Source: Aureimonas mangrovi (GTDB lineage Bacteria; Pseudomonadota; Alphaproteobacteria; Rhizobiales; Rhizobiaceae). Taken from it: a DNA stretch of 64,000 bases. The notes under the pieces were generated by a model. It did not search any database. It was given only the letters and a program-made list of their open reading frames with translations, and was not told the DNA's origin. The translations under genes and the position numbers were made by a program. The stretch is taken from assembly GCF_014058705.1 (NCBI RefSeq), contig NZ_CP059692.1:2361001-2425000 (forward strand), written 5' to 3'. Positions 1-9,523 of this stretch are shown here, piece after piece. Numbering within the stretch: the stretch's first letter is position 1; the number at the start of each line of letters is the position of its first letter.

Positions 1-2
1 CG

Positions 3-413
3 GCCGAGTGGCACGACGACGAGCTGATGACGCTCTTCGAAGCCGTTGGCGTCTTCTGGCCCGAAGGCCCGCTCACCGTCGCTTCGCTGCGCACGGAGAT
101 CCGCAACGGCTCGTTGACCGCCGAACGCATCGCGGGCAAGGATTTGGTCACGCCGAGATCCCTGAAGGAGATGCGCCAGCGATGCCGAGGCCAACGAAGC
201 CCCCGCGCCTCTACCTCCGCCAGAGACGGGGCCGCGAAGGATCATGGGTCATCCTCGACGGCGGTGATGAAATCGGCACAGGCTGCGGCGCTGGAGACCG
301 TCAAGGCGCTGAGAGAGAGCTCGCGCGCCACCTCACGCGAAAATACACGCCGAAGGTCGGCGGATCGAACCCCTCCGCGCTGCGCGTCGCGGACATCCTC
401 ACCCACCATCTGA
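3..413 (+). CDS. Excisionase-like small DNA-binding protein (5' truncated by window edge)
   Basis: This frame is open from the first codon in the window and stops at 413. The N-terminal part reads like the small helix-turn-helix proteins found just upstream of rhizobial phage-type integrases (segment TVASLRTEIRNGSLTAERIA, then DLVTPRSLKEM). The C-terminal half is Ser/Thr/Arg-rich, low complexity and lies out of frame over the first 232 nt of the integrase gene. From recollection of the family, such overlapping tails are common, so the stop at 413 is taken as real. The likely role is recombination directionality or regulation of the adjacent integrase; this is inference from position. The true start lies outside the window. 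Confidence 0.6.
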   Translation, partial: AEWHDDELMTLFEAVGVFWPEGPLTVASLRTEIRNGSLTAERIAGKDLVTPRSLKEMRQRCRGQRSPRASTSARDGAAKDHGSSSTAVMKSAQAAALETVKALRESSRATSRENTRRRSADRTPPRCASRTSSPTI

Positions 414-1480
414 AAGAGCGAACGCCGAAGGCGAGCGCCGATGCGCGGGCCTTCAAGAGCTTCGAAGACCTTTCGATTAACGTCCAGCGCCTTCTCGAAT
501 GGTGGGGCGACAAGCACCTCAACGAGGTGAAGGGCGCGACGTGTCGCGGCTATGCCGCTCATCGGATGACGCAGCCGGATCGCCGCATCAAAGACCCTGC
601 GAAGCTGCGCACCGTGACGGCCGCCACCGCCCGCCGCGAACTGGAAGACCTCTCGGCCGCCATCGGCGCCTATCACAAAGAGTATACGCTCGACGCCGTC
701 CCGCACGTCACGTTGCCGGAGAAGGCCGAGCGCCGCGACCGGTGGCTGACGCGTTCGGAGGTCGCCCGTCTGTTGTGGGCCTGCCTCGGATGGAACTGGG
801 ATGCGAAGACGAACTCGTTGCGCCGGACGCACCGCGAGCGCGCGCAGACGCGGGCTCGCCGGCGGCACCTCGCCCGCTTCATTCTGATCGGCATCTACTC
901 GGGCACTCGCCATTCACCGATCGTGCAGGCCCGTTGGATCGAGAGCCTCGAGGCGCCTTACGTCGATGTTGCGCGCGGGGTGCTCTACCGGCGCGGCGCG
1001 CGCGAGCGCAAGACCAACAAGCGACAGCCGCCGGTTCGAATCGTCCCCCGCCTGCTGGCGCACATGCGCCGATGGGAACGGCTCGACCTGGCACGCACCA
1101 ACGCGGATGGGCAGAAGGCGCCGGCGACCCACGTCGTCCATTTCCTCGGCCGCCCCATCGCCGGCACGATTCGCACCGCGTGGGTGAAAGCGTGCCAGGA
1201 TGCAGGCCTTGGTCCGGAGGTTGTGCCGCACATCATGCGCCACTCGGCCGCCACTTGGTTAATGCACGGCGCTGCGCCGATCGGCGAGGCAGCCGGATAC
1301 CTTGGCATGTCGGAACAGACGCTGCGCACCCACTACCAGCACCACCATCCGGACTACCAGGACGGAATGGACCAAGCCTTCGAGCGTGCCCGCGAACGAA
1401 CGGGCAACCGGCCCAAGATTGCCCAAGAAACCCACGAAACGAGGCGAACGAAACGTGGTGAAACCAAGGGTCAGGGCTAG
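182..1480 (+). CDS. Tyrosine recombinase (phage-type integrase) of a tRNA-Val genomic island
   Basis: A 432-residue site-specific recombinase. The start at 182 (MPRPTKPPRLYLRQ) is preferred over the in-frame start at 8 because it matches the family N-terminus and the upstream codons belong to the overlapping excisionase-like gene. Catalytic residues are visible: Arg near 243 (SGTRHSP), the H-x-x-R box at 350-353 (HIMRHSAATW) and the Tyr nucleophile near 385 (THYQHHHP). The gene ends 30 nt before the 3' half of a tRNA-Val gene, the expected arrangement for an integrase beside its own attachment site. It probably catalyses excision and integration of the island that extends leftwards out of the window. 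Catalytic residues appear intact. Confidence 0.9.
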   Translation: MPRPTKPPRLYLRQRRGREGSWVILDGGDEIGTGCGAGDRQGAERELARHLTRKYTPKVGGSNPSALRVADILTHHLKERTPKASADARAFKSFEDLSINVQRLLEWWGDKHLNEVKGATCRGYAAHRMTQPDRRIKDPAKLRTVTAATARRELEDLSAAIGAYHKEYTLDAVPHVTLPEKAERRDRWLTRSEVARLLWACLGWNWDAKTNSLRRTHRERAQTRARRRHLARFILIGIYSGTRHSPIVQARWIESLEAPYVDVARGVLYRRGARERKTNKRQPPVRIVPRLLAHMRRWERLDLARTNADGQKAPATHVVHFLGRPIAGTIRTAWVKACQDAGLGPEVVPHIMRHSAATWLMHGAAPIGEAAGYLGMSEQTLRTHYQHHHPDYQDGMDQAFERARERTGNRPKIAQETHETRRTKRGETKGQG

Positions 1481-1510
1481 GAATATCAGCCACTTATAGG
1501 AAGGACATCC

Positions 1511-1557
1511 CGTTTACACCGAGGATGTCGGCAGTTCGAGCCTGTCATCGCCCACCA
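1511..1557 (+). other. tRNA-Val(UAC) 3' half: island attachment site (att)
   Basis: The sequence matches a tRNA from the anticodon loop to the CCA end: loop TTTACAC containing anticodon TAC, 3' anticodon strand CGAGG (1520-1524), T-arm GGCAG/TTCGAGC/CTGTC, acceptor strand ATCGCCC, discriminator A and CCA at 1555-1557. The 5' half is absent; upstream is the integrase 3' flank. This is the displaced tRNA 3' half expected when an island inserts at the anticodon loop. An intact tRNA-Val should lie at the other island end, left of the window. Confidence 0.85.
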
Positions 1558-1966
1558 TCATTTCAGTGGGTTAGCCGCTGCACTTTCGCCGCAGGCCATG
1601 AGCCGACCCCTGAAATTTTCGCCAATCGCAGCTTTACAATACGATTCTCGCGTGGTTGTCCGCCGCAGCCGGATGCCTTTCATCGCCCAACCGATTGGCA
1701 ACACAGTGGACGCGTCGCACCCGCCATCGTCGACGCAAGACCGCCCCGTCGCGCCGCGTTTCGACGGATCGCGAAAGATATGACGCGAGGGTATGGACAA
1801 CCGCCCGGAAACGGTTGCAAGCTCCTGTTGCTGAAGTTTTCAACAGACGGCTTTCCCGCTCACAGAGCGGGCAGTCGCAACGGTTCGACGCGGGCTGAAC
1901 CGCGCCGGATCGAACGTTAACCACGCCTATCGAAGCCGGATTTTAGCCACAGATAAGGATCGCGAA
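1558..1966. other. Non-coding stretch between island end and peptide transporter operon
   Basis: No reading frame here looks like a recognisable protein. It is chromosomal sequence just outside the island and should carry the promoter of the transporter operon. A Shine-Dalgarno-like AAGGA lies about 9 nt before the ATG at 1967. No clear terminator or operator was seen. Confidence 0.4.
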
Positions 1967-3478
1967 ATGAAGCATCGCACGCTCAAGGCCGCCTGTGTCT
2001 CGCTCGGAGCGCTGCTGGCAGCGACACCGTCGCTCGCGGGCCCGGCGGACAACTCGCTGTCCTGGGCGTCGGACTCGATCCCCTCCAACATCGACTTCTA
2101 CCAGCACACGATCCGCGAAGGCATCGTTCTCGCCCACCACATCTGGGACACGCTTCTCTATCGCAATAACGACACCGGCGAGTTCGAGCCGCATTTGGCC
2201 GAATCCTACCGCTACGTCGACGACACGACGCTGGAATTCGTCCTTCGCCGCGGCGTGATGTTCCACAATGGCGAGGAGCTGACCGCGGACGATGTCGTCG
2301 CGACGATCGAGTACGTGACGACCAACGTGACGCCGCAGCCGATCTTCTTTCTGGAAGGCGCGGAAAAGGTCGACGACTACACCGTGCGCATCAAGACGGC
2401 CGGCGTCTTCCCGCCGATTCTCGACTATGTCGCCAACCTCCTGCCGATCTACCCGGCGGATTATTATGCGGAAGCCGGCCCGGAAGGCATGTCCCGCGAG
2501 CCGATCGGCACCGGGCCCTACCGCGTCACTCAGCATATCGCCGGCGAAAGCGTGTCGATGGAGGCTTTCGAGGACTATTTCGGCGGCGTGAAGGGCCAGC
2601 CCTCGATCCAGACGCTCAATTTCCGCCGTATCGGCGAATTCAACACGCAGGCCATTGAGCTGGTCAGCGGGGGTCTGGACTGGATCTGGCGGGTGCCGCC
2701 GGACGCCGTCGGGCAGTTCGAGAACGCCGGCGGGCTGACGGTCGATGCGGGAGAAACGATCCGCATCGCCTTCGTCGGCATGGACGCGACCGGACGTGCC
2801 GGCGAGAGCCCTCTTGAGAACGTCGATGTCCGCCGCGCGATCAACCACGCGATCGATCGCGATGGCATCCGCGAGGCACTGATGGGCCCTGGCTCGTCAC
2901 TGATCAACGCGCCTTGCGCGCCGCGCCAGTTCGGCTGCGTCGAAGAGGCGGCCGTCACCTACGAATACGATCCTGAGATGGCTCGCCAGATGCTGGCGGA
3001 CGCCGGCTATCCGGACGGCTTCGACATCCAGTTCTGGGGCTACCGCGACCGGCCGATGATCGAAGCCGTCTTCGGCAGCCTTGCGGAAGTCGGCATCAAC
3101 GCCAGCCTCAACTTCGTCCAGGCCTCCGCCATCGCCACAGCGCGTGACGCCGGGCAGTTGCCGATGTGGTTCCAGGCCTGGGGCTCCAACTCCGTCATGG
3201 ATGTGGCCGCCGGCCCCGGCTACTGGTTTTCCGGCTCGCCGACCGACTATGCCCGCGATGCGCGGGTGAGCGAGCTGATCGAGGAAGGCAACTCGACGGT
3301 GGACCCGGAAGCGCGTCTCGCCCTCTACCGCGAGATGATCGAGCGGCTGACAGACCAGGCCTACACGGTGCCGCTTTTCACCTACGCCCTGAACTACGTC
3401 TACAACGAGCAGCTCGAATTCACGCCGGTGCCGGACGAGACGCCGCGCTTCTTCCAGGCACGCTGGAAAGACCAGTAA
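1967..3478 (+). CDS. ABC transporter substrate-binding protein, peptide/nickel type (SBP_bac_5)
   Basis: A 503-residue periplasmic binding protein. A Sec signal peptide (MKHRTLKAACVSLGALLAAT..., cleavage near SLAGPA) is followed by the classic family 5 pattern: HIWDTLLYRN, PHLAESYRYVDDTTLEFVLR, GVMFHNGEELTADDVVATIE and RRAINHAIDRDGI. It would deliver an oligopeptide-like or other substrate to the permeases encoded next. It is the first gene of an operon with two permeases, an M20 peptidase and a double ATPase. The peptidase suggests peptides or N-acyl amino acids as ligand; the actual substrate cannot be told from sequence. Confidence 0.92.
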   Translation: MKHRTLKAACVSLGALLAATPSLAGPADNSLSWASDSIPSNIDFYQHTIREGIVLAHHIWDTLLYRNNDTGEFEPHLAESYRYVDDTTLEFVLRRGVMFHNGEELTADDVVATIEYVTTNVTPQPIFFLEGAEKVDDYTVRIKTAGVFPPILDYVANLLPIYPADYYAEAGPEGMSREPIGTGPYRVTQHIAGESVSMEAFEDYFGGVKGQPSIQTLNFRRIGEFNTQAIELVSGGLDWIWRVPPDAVGQFENAGGLTVDAGETIRIAFVGMDATGRAGESPLENVDVRRAINHAIDRDGIREALMGPGSSLINAPCAPRQFGCVEEAAVTYEYDPEMARQMLADAGYPDGFDIQFWGYRDRPMIEAVFGSLAEVGINASLNFVQASAIATARDAGQLPMWFQAWGSNSVMDVAAGPGYWFSGSPTDYARDARVSELIEEGNSTVDPEARLALYREMIERLTDQAYTVPLFTYALNYVYNEQLEFTPVPDETPRFFQARWKDQ

Positions 3479-3519
3479 GCCGAAGCCCTCGTCGCTGATC
3501 GATAAGAACAGGAGAAGGC

Positions 3520-4437
3520 ATGCTCCTCTATATGGCGCAGCGCATTGGGCTGGCCGTCTGTGTCTGTCTGGCCGTCTCGCTGCTCGCCTTCCTGCTCCTG
3601 AACGCCTCCGGCGACGTCGCTTCGGCGATCGCCGGAGAAGAGGCGACGCCGGCTCAGATGGCCGCGATCCGTGCCGAACTTGGCCTCGATCGCCCTTGGC
3701 CGGTGCGCTACGTCGAATGGCTCAGCGCCGCGCTGACGGGCGACTTCGGCAACTCGCTCTTCTTTCGGCAGCCGGTCGCCGAGCTTGTGTTCTACCGCCT
3801 CCCCAACACGCTGACGCTCGCCTCCATGGCCGTCGTCGTAATGCTCGCCCTCTCGGTGCCGCTGGGCGTTCTGGCGGCTCTCAGGCCCGGTTCCGTTATC
3901 GATCGCGTCGCCCTCGCCATCGCCGTCATGGGCCAGGCGCTGCCGAATTTCTGGTTCGGCCTCATCCTCATCGTCGTCTTCTCGCTGACGCTCGGATGGG
4001 CGCCGGCATCCGGCTCGACCACGCTCGCGCACTTCATCCTGCCGGCGATCGCACTCGGCTACTATTCGACGCCTCCGATGATGCGTCTCATCCGTGCCGG
4101 GATGATCGAGGCTCTGTCGTCCGACTACATCCGCACCGCCAAGGCCAAGGGCATCTCGACGTGCAAGATCGTCTTCAAGCATGCACTTCGAAACGCCGTC
4201 ATCCCGGTCGTCTCGCTGCTGGCGGTCCAGTTCGGCAACATGCTGGGCGGCTCGGTGGTCATCGAGACCGTGTTCGGCATCCAGGGCCTCGGCTTTCTCG
4301 CCTGGGAGTCCATCTCGCGCATGGACCTGCCCGTGGTCCAGGCGATCCTCCTGATCGTGGCGGTCTTCTACGTCGTGCTGGTGCTCCTGTCGGACCTGGT
4401 CAATTCCTGGCTCGATCCGAGGATCCGCATCCAATGA
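3520..4437 (+). CDS. ABC transporter permease, DppB/OppB type
   Basis: A 305-residue inner-membrane permease with about six hydrophobic segments. It has the N-terminal region typical of DppB proteins (LLYMAQRIGLAV; ELGLDRPWPVRYVEWL) and the EAA-type loop near DYIRTAKAKGISTCKIVFKH, which contacts the ATPase. It starts 41 nt after the binding-protein gene, with AGGAGA about 8 nt upstream of the ATG. Its stop overlaps the start of the second permease (ATGA), indicating translational coupling. It forms the membrane channel together with the following permease. Confidence 0.92.
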   Translation: MLLYMAQRIGLAVCVCLAVSLLAFLLLNASGDVASAIAGEEATPAQMAAIRAELGLDRPWPVRYVEWLSAALTGDFGNSLFFRQPVAELVFYRLPNTLTLASMAVVVMLALSVPLGVLAALRPGSVIDRVALAIAVMGQALPNFWFGLILIVVFSLTLGWAPASGSTTLAHFILPAIALGYYSTPPMMRLIRAGMIEALSSDYIRTAKAKGISTCKIVFKHALRNAVIPVVSLLAVQFGNMLGGSVVIETVFGIQGLGFLAWESISRMDLPVVQAILLIVAVFYVVLVLLSDLVNSWLDPRIRIQ

Positions 4438-5336
4438 GTACGGCCGAAACGACATCCGCTGCTGCGATTGCGCCCCTAGGCGCACCAAGGCGGAACGCCT
4501 GGCGGCAGCTCGGCCGCAACCCGACCTTCCTCGTGGGCGCGGGCGTTTTCCTGCTCATCGTCCTGATCGCGATCTTCGCACCGCTCATCGCGCCTTACAG
4601 CCCCTATGCCCAGAGCATGGGAAACCGGCTCGTCTCGCCGATCTGGATGGAGGGCGGCTCGGCCGAGCACATTCTCGGAACGGACGGCCTCGGGCGCGAC
4701 TATCTGAGCCGCATCATCTACGGCGCGCGCATTTCGCTGCTGATCGCGATCTTCACCGTCATCGCGTCCGGGCTGATCGGAACGACGCTCGGCGTGCTCG
4801 CCGGCTATTTCGGCGGGCGGGTGGACCTGTTCATCAACTTCTTCATCATGACGCGGCTGACGCTGCCGGTGGTCATGGTGGCCCTCGCCGTCGTCGCGCT
4901 GTTCGGCGGCTCGCTGACCGTGGTCGTGCTCGTTCTCGGCCTTCTCCTGTGGGATCGCTTCGCCGTCGTCACGCGCGCCGCCACGCAGCAGCTGCGCAAC
5001 CAGGAATACATCCAGGCATCGCGCTCGCTCGGCTTCACGACGCGACAGATCATCCTGCGTGACGTGCTTCCGAACGTCTTCGACCGGCTCGCCGTCATCG
5101 CGACCTTCGAGATGGCGCAGGCGATTCTCCTGGAAGCCGCCCTCTCCTTCCTCGGGCTCGGGGTCCAGCCGCCGACGCCGTCATGGGGCCTCATGGTGGC
5201 CGAGGGACGCCAGTATCTTCTCTTCGATTCCTGGCTGATCATGATTCCGGGCGCGGCGATCTTCGTTATCGTGATGGCGATCAATCTGGCCGGTGACGGG
5301 CTGCGCGACGCGCTCGCCCCCGAAAACCGAAACTGA
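4434..5336 (+). CDS. ABC transporter permease, DppC/OppC type
   Basis: A 300-residue permease. The ATG at 4434 overlaps the stop of the first permease by four bases (ATGA). It has an N-terminal membrane segment (LVGAGVFLLIVLIAIFAPLI), the DppC-type periplasmic segment with HILGTDGLGRDYLSRIIYGA, and the EAA loop around YIQASRSLGFTTRQIILRDV. The C-terminus carries LSFLGLGVQPPTPSWGLM, a hallmark of this subfamily. It pairs with the preceding permease. Confidence 0.92.
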   Translation: MSTAETTSAAAIAPLGAPRRNAWRQLGRNPTFLVGAGVFLLIVLIAIFAPLIAPYSPYAQSMGNRLVSPIWMEGGSAEHILGTDGLGRDYLSRIIYGARISLLIAIFTVIASGLIGTTLGVLAGYFGGRVDLFINFFIMTRLTLPVVMVALAVVALFGGSLTVVVLVLGLLLWDRFAVVTRAATQQLRNQEYIQASRSLGFTTRQIILRDVLPNVFDRLAVIATFEMAQAILLEAALSFLGLGVQPPTPSWGLMVAEGRQYLLFDSWLIMIPGAAIFVIVMAINLAGDGLRDALAPENRN

Positions 5337-5364
5337 TACATGAAAGAACCGGGAGCTCTCCAGA

Positions 5365-6759
5365 ATGTCTGATGCAAATGCGGCGCGTGAGACGGCCGTT
5401 GCGGCGGCACGCGACTATGTGACCGGCGGCGCCTTCAAGGCGGAACTGGCCAAGCGCGTCGCCGTACCGTCCGAAAGCCCGCGCGAGGATTCCGGTCCCG
5501 ACCACCGGCGCTATCTGCTCGAAGAGATCGCCCCGGCGCTGCAAGCGCTCGGTTTTAAAACGCAGATCATCGAGAACCCGGTGGCGGAGCGCCTGCCGGT
5601 GCTGTTCGGCGAACGCACGGAGGGCGACGGGCTGCCGACCATCCTGACCTACGGCCACGGCGATGTCCTGTGGGGCATGGGCGGCGACTGGGCCGAGGGG
5701 CGCGATCCCTTCAAGCTCGAAGAGGCGGACGGCAAGCTCTACGGACGCGGCACGGTCGACAACAAGGGCCAGCACACGATCAACATCGCAGCCCTGCGCT
5801 GTGTGATCGATGCGAAGGGCAAGCTCGGCTTCAACGTCAAGATCATCATCGAGATGGGCGAGGAGAGCGGTTCGCCGGGTCTCGCCCAGATCGCGGAAGC
5901 CCACAAGGAGCTGATGAAGGCCGACGTTCTGATCGCCTCGGACGGGCCGCGCACGGCGGTCGAGACACCCACGATGTTCCTCGGCGCGCGCGGCGGATAC
6001 GGCTTCCATCTGATCGCCGACGAGCGGCCGGGCGCCTATCATTCCGGCAATTGGGGCGGCCTTCTCGTCAATCCCGGCATACGGCTGGCCCATGCACTCG
6101 CTACCATTACAGATGCCAAGGGCAAGCTGGCCATCCGCGAGTGGACGCCGGGCGAGATCCCCGCGAACGTGCGCGACGCGCTTGCGGACATCTCGCTGGA
6201 GCCCGATCCTAGCGATCCGAAGAGCGACCCCGAATGGGGGGAGCCCGGTCTCGAAGGGCCGATGCAGGTGTTCGGCTGGTGCAATTTCGAGGTTCTGGCC
6301 TTCACCTGCGGACGACCCGAGGCGCCGGTGAACGCGGTTCCCGGCAACGCGCGTGCCACCTGCCAGTTGCGCTACGTCGTCGGTGTGGACACCGACCGCA
6401 TCCTGCCGGCGCTGCGCGAGCATCTCGACGCGCACGGCTTCCAGGACATCGCCATCGAGCCGATGAAGCGTGGCTTCTTCCACGCAACGCGCACCGATCC
6501 CGACAATGAATGGGTGCGCCTCGTCGCCGGCTCTATCAGCCAGACCACCGGGAAGAAGCCCGCGATCCTGCCCAATCTCGGTGGTTCGCTGCCCAACGAG
6601 GTCTTCGTGGAGACGCTGGGCATGCCGACCGTCTGGGTGCCGCATTCGCACCGGGCCTGCGGCCAGCACGCGCCCGACGAGCACATGCTGGTCGCGCTCG
6701 CCGAAGAAGCCGCCGCCATGATGGCGGGCATCTTCCACGACATCGGCGAGCGCCGATGA
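5365..6759 (+). CDS. M20 family metallopeptidase / dipeptidase
   Basis: A 464-residue cytosolic zinc amidohydrolase of the M20 (ArgE/DapE/carnosinase-like) family. Metal and catalytic motifs are present in order: GHGDV (His near 98), GRGTVDNKGQ (bridging Asp near 132), MGEESGSPG (catalytic Glu-Glu near 165), ASDGPR and a C-terminal HSHRACGQHAPDEH. No signal peptide is seen, so it acts inside the cell. It sits between the permeases and the ATPase gene of the importer, overlapping the latter by ATGA. The imported compound is therefore probably hydrolysed on arrival: a dipeptide, or an N-acylated or N-carbamoylated amino acid. The exact substrate is unknown. Confidence 0.9.
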   Translation: MSDANAARETAVAAARDYVTGGAFKAELAKRVAVPSESPREDSGPDHRRYLLEEIAPALQALGFKTQIIENPVAERLPVLFGERTEGDGLPTILTYGHGDVLWGMGGDWAEGRDPFKLEEADGKLYGRGTVDNKGQHTINIAALRCVIDAKGKLGFNVKIIIEMGEESGSPGLAQIAEAHKELMKADVLIASDGPRTAVETPTMFLGARGGYGFHLIADERPGAYHSGNWGGLLVNPGIRLAHALATITDAKGKLAIREWTPGEIPANVRDALADISLEPDPSDPKSDPEWGEPGLEGPMQVFGWCNFEVLAFTCGRPEAPVNAVPGNARATCQLRYVVGVDTDRILPALREHLDAHGFQDIAIEPMKRGFFHATRTDPDNEWVRLVAGSISQTTGKKPAILPNLGGSLPNEVFVETLGMPTVWVPHSHRACGQHAPDEHMLVALAEEAAAMMAGIFHDIGERR

Positions 6760-8396
6760 CGGACGGCCGTGACGTCCTGCGGGTCGAGGGGCTGACGGTC
6801 GACCTGCCGAAGCGAGGCGACCGCCCACATGCGGTCGAGAATCTGAGCTTCTCGGTCCGCGCGGGCGAGATCGTCTGCATCGTCGGCGAATCGGGATCGG
6901 GCAAGTCCGTCACGGCCTTCACCACGATGGGCCTCCTTCCGAAGGCTCTGAAGCCATCGGCCGGCAAGGTCCTGTTCGAGGGGCGCGACATCCTCACCCT
7001 GCGCCCGCGCGAGCACGCCAAGCTGCGCGGCAACCGTATGGCGATGATCTTCCAGGAGCCGATGACCTCGCTCAATCCCTGCTTCACGGTCGGGGATCAG
7101 ATCGAGGAGGTGTTCCAGGCCCACAGCGACCTCGGCCGCGCCGAGCGCCGGGCGCGAACGCTCGCACTTCTGGAGGAGGTGCGGCTTCCCGACGTGCAGC
7201 GGATCTACGCCTCCTACCCGCACCAGCTCTCGGGCGGCCAGCGCCAGCGCATCGTCATCGCGCTGGCGCTCGCCATGAACCCCTCGTTGCTGATCGCCGA
7301 CGAGCCGACGACGGCTCTCGATGTGACGACGCAGGCGCAGATCCTTGCGCTGATGCGCAGGCTGAAGGAGACGCATGACGCCGGCATCCTCTTCGTGACG
7401 CACGATTTCGACGTGGTGGCCGAGATCGCCGATCGCGTCGTGGTGATGGAGAAGGGGCGGATCGTCGAGCAGGGTTCGGCGCACGAGGTGCTTTCGACGC
7501 CGCAGCACCCTTATACGCGCCAGCTGATCGCAGCCGTCCCCGCGCGGCGTGCGCCAGACTACGTGCCCCCGGCCGAAGACGCACCGACCGTGCTGGAGGT
7601 GCACGGCCTTTCCAAGACCTTCCATGTCGGGCGCACGCTCACCGCCCCTGCCCGCATCGTCCACGCGGTCCATCCGATCGATTTCAGCCTGAGACGCGGC
7701 GAAACGCTCGGTATCGTCGGCGAGTCCGGCTCGGGCAAGACGACGCTCGTGCGCACGCTGATCCGGCTGATCGAGCCCGACGGCGGCTCCGCGCGCATCG
7801 GCGACGTCGACTTCGCCAACCTGCCCAAGGGGCAGCTGCGGAAATATCGCAGCGAAATCCAGATCGTCTTCCAGGACCCGTACGGTTCGCTGAACCCCCG
7901 GCGCACGATCGGCGACCAGCTCGTCTCGGCGCCGATCAATTTCGGGCTCGCGCGCGCAGATGCTTGGGCGCGCGCGCACGATCTGATGCGCATTGTACGG
8001 CTCGATCCCGAAGCCCTCTCGCGATACCCGTCGCAGTTCTCAGGCGGCCAGCGCCAGCGCATCTGCATCGCCCGCGCGCTGATGATGGAGCCCAGAATCC
8101 TGATCGCCGACGAGGCCGTCTCGGCGCTCGACGTTTCCGTGCAGAAGGAAGTGCTGCGGCTTTTGAAGGATGTGCGCGATCGCATGGGCCTGACCATGCT
8201 GTTCATCACCCACGATCTGCGCGTCGCGGCTCAGATCTCAGACCGCATCGCGGTCATGCGCAACGGCGAGGTGGTGGAGATGGGCACCGCGCGCGACGTC
8301 CTCGAACATTCGAAGAGCGACTACACCAAGTCTCTGATCGCCTCGATGCCGGGCAGAAACTGGGATGTTCCCGAGGGACTCGCGACGCCGGATTGA
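6756..8396 (+). CDS. Fused ABC transporter ATP-binding protein (DppD-DppF type, two NBDs)
   Basis: A 546-residue protein with two complete nucleotide-binding domains. The first has Walker [10 protein letters not shown], signature LSGGQRQR and Walker [13 protein letters not shown]. The second, from about residue 275, has [17 protein letters not shown] and [12 protein letters not shown]. Each is followed by the HPYT-type or equivalent C-terminal region of oligopeptide transporter ATPases. The ATG at 6756 overlaps the M20 stop (ATGA). It powers the importer encoded upstream, the fusion replacing the usual separate D and F subunits. The preceding codons in the same frame (from 6510) are a shadow of the peptidase gene. 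Confidence 0.93.
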   Translation: MTDGRDVLRVEGLTVDLPKRGDRPHAVENLSFSVRAGEIVCIVGESGSGKSVTAFTTMGLLPKALKPSAGKVLFEGRDILTLRPREHAKLRGNRMAMIFQEPMTSLNPCFTVGDQIEEVFQAHSDLGRAERRARTLALLEEVRLPDVQRIYASYPHQLSGGQRQRIVIALALAMNPSLLIADEPTTALDVTTQAQILALMRRLKETHDAGILFVTHDFDVVAEIADRVVVMEKGRIVEQGSAHEVLSTPQHPYTRQLIAAVPARRAPDYVPPAEDAPTVLEVHGLSKTFHVGRTLTAPARIVHAVHPIDFSLRRGETLGIVGESGSGKTTLVRTLIRLIEPDGGSARIGDVDFANLPKGQLRKYRSEIQIVFQDPYGSLNPRRTIGDQLVSAPINFGLARADAWARAHDLMRIVRLDPEALSRYPSQFSGGQRQRICIARALMMEPRILIADEAVSALDVSVQKEVLRLLKDVRDRMGLTMLFITHDLRVAAQISDRIAVMRNGEVVEMGTARDVLEHSKSDYTKSLIASMPGRNWDVPEGLATPD

Positions 8397-8582
8397 GCGG
8401 CCGTCCGATCGGCGGAGGGAGTCGTCTCCTCCTTCCGCGCGAAGCGCGCCGGCGCGGCAGGCTTGTCGTCGACCCGCGGCCCTGCCAGCGCGGCGTCCCG
8501 TTCCGGCTTGAATCCGAGGCGAGACAGGCCGACCTTCGGCACGCTGGCCCGCATCGGGGCCCCAGAGCGAAATGCGACTGCC

Positions 8583-9490
8583 ATGACCTCCTTCCGCGAC
8601 GTCGGCTCCTCGCCGTTCCTTGAAGGCTTCACCCTGCGGGACTTCCTGCCGCCCGAAGGCCCACGGATTCGGTTCGCCTCGGCCGGTCGCGGCCGGCCTC
8701 TCGTCCTTCTCCACAGCCATCCGCAGACCCATGTCACCTAGCGCAAGATCGCGCCTTCGCTGGCGCAGGATCACACGGTCATCGCGATGGATCTGCGCGG
8801 TTACGGCGACAGCGGCAAGCCGCAGGGTGGAACCGATCACGCAGGCTATTCGAAACGCGAGATGGCGCGCGACGTGGTGAACCTGATGGCCACCCTCGGC
8901 CATCATGCATTTCAGGTCATAGGTCACGACAGGGGCGCGCGCGTCGCCCATCGGCTGGCGCTCGATCATCCGCTGGCCGTCGAACGCCTTGCCGTCTTCG
9001 ACATCGCGCCGACGGCGACGATGTACGCGCGAACTGACAAGGCCTTCGCGACCCGCTATTTCTGGTGGTTCTTCCTGATCCAGCCTTATCCGCTGCCGGA
9101 GAAGATGATCGGCTCGGACCCCGAATTGTTCCTTCGCCGACACATCGCGGGGCAGAACAAGGTCGCGGGAGCCACCGAGGACGCGGCGTTCGAGGAATAT
9201 CTGCGCTGCTACCGGGATCCGGCGACGATCCACGCGATCTGCGAGGACTACCGGGCGGCGGCGGGCATCGATCTTGAGCATGACGCCGCTGACGCGGAGA
9301 GCCGCGTCACAGCACCGCTTCTCGCTCTGTGGGCGCGCGCGGCTTCGTCGGACAGACCTACGACGTCATTCAGACGTGGCGCGAGAAGGCGCGAGACGTG
9401 CGCGGGAAGGCCCTGGACTGCGGACACACCCTGCAGGAGGAGATGCCGGACAAGGTGCTTCGTGAGCTGGCGGATTTTCTGGAGCGCTGA
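8583..9490 (+). pseudogene. Broken alpha/beta hydrolase, haloacetate dehalogenase-like
   Basis: The reading begins at an ATG at 8583 (MTSFRDVGSSPFLEGF) and shows an alpha/beta-hydrolase of the fluoroacetate/haloacetate dehalogenase type: HSHPQTHVT, DLRGYGDSGKP and the nucleophile motif GHDRGARVAHRLALDHP with Asp nucleophile. A TAG stop at 8739-8741 falls where the family has Trp (a TGG to TAG change fits). A second lesion near 9330 shifts the frame; the C-terminus continues in another frame as ARGFVGQTYDVIQTWREKAR to the TGA at 9488. With both a nonsense and a frameshift it is very likely non-functional. A short downstream product starting internally is possible but would lack the oxyanion segment. 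Confidence 0.85.
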
Positions 9491-9523
9491 AGGGGCGTCT
9501 CGACCGCCTGCCTGCCGGCGCCT

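Noticed and set aside
1525-1920. Open frame of about 130 residues after the tRNA-Val fragment
   Set aside because: Arg/Pro-rich, no family pattern and it begins inside the tRNA remnant; treated as non-coding.
8397-8582. Possible minus-strand gene before the dehalogenase remnant (frame 8321-8737)
   Set aside because: Composition is that of an antisense shadow of the hydrolase and ABC genes; no ribosome-binding site or family pattern.
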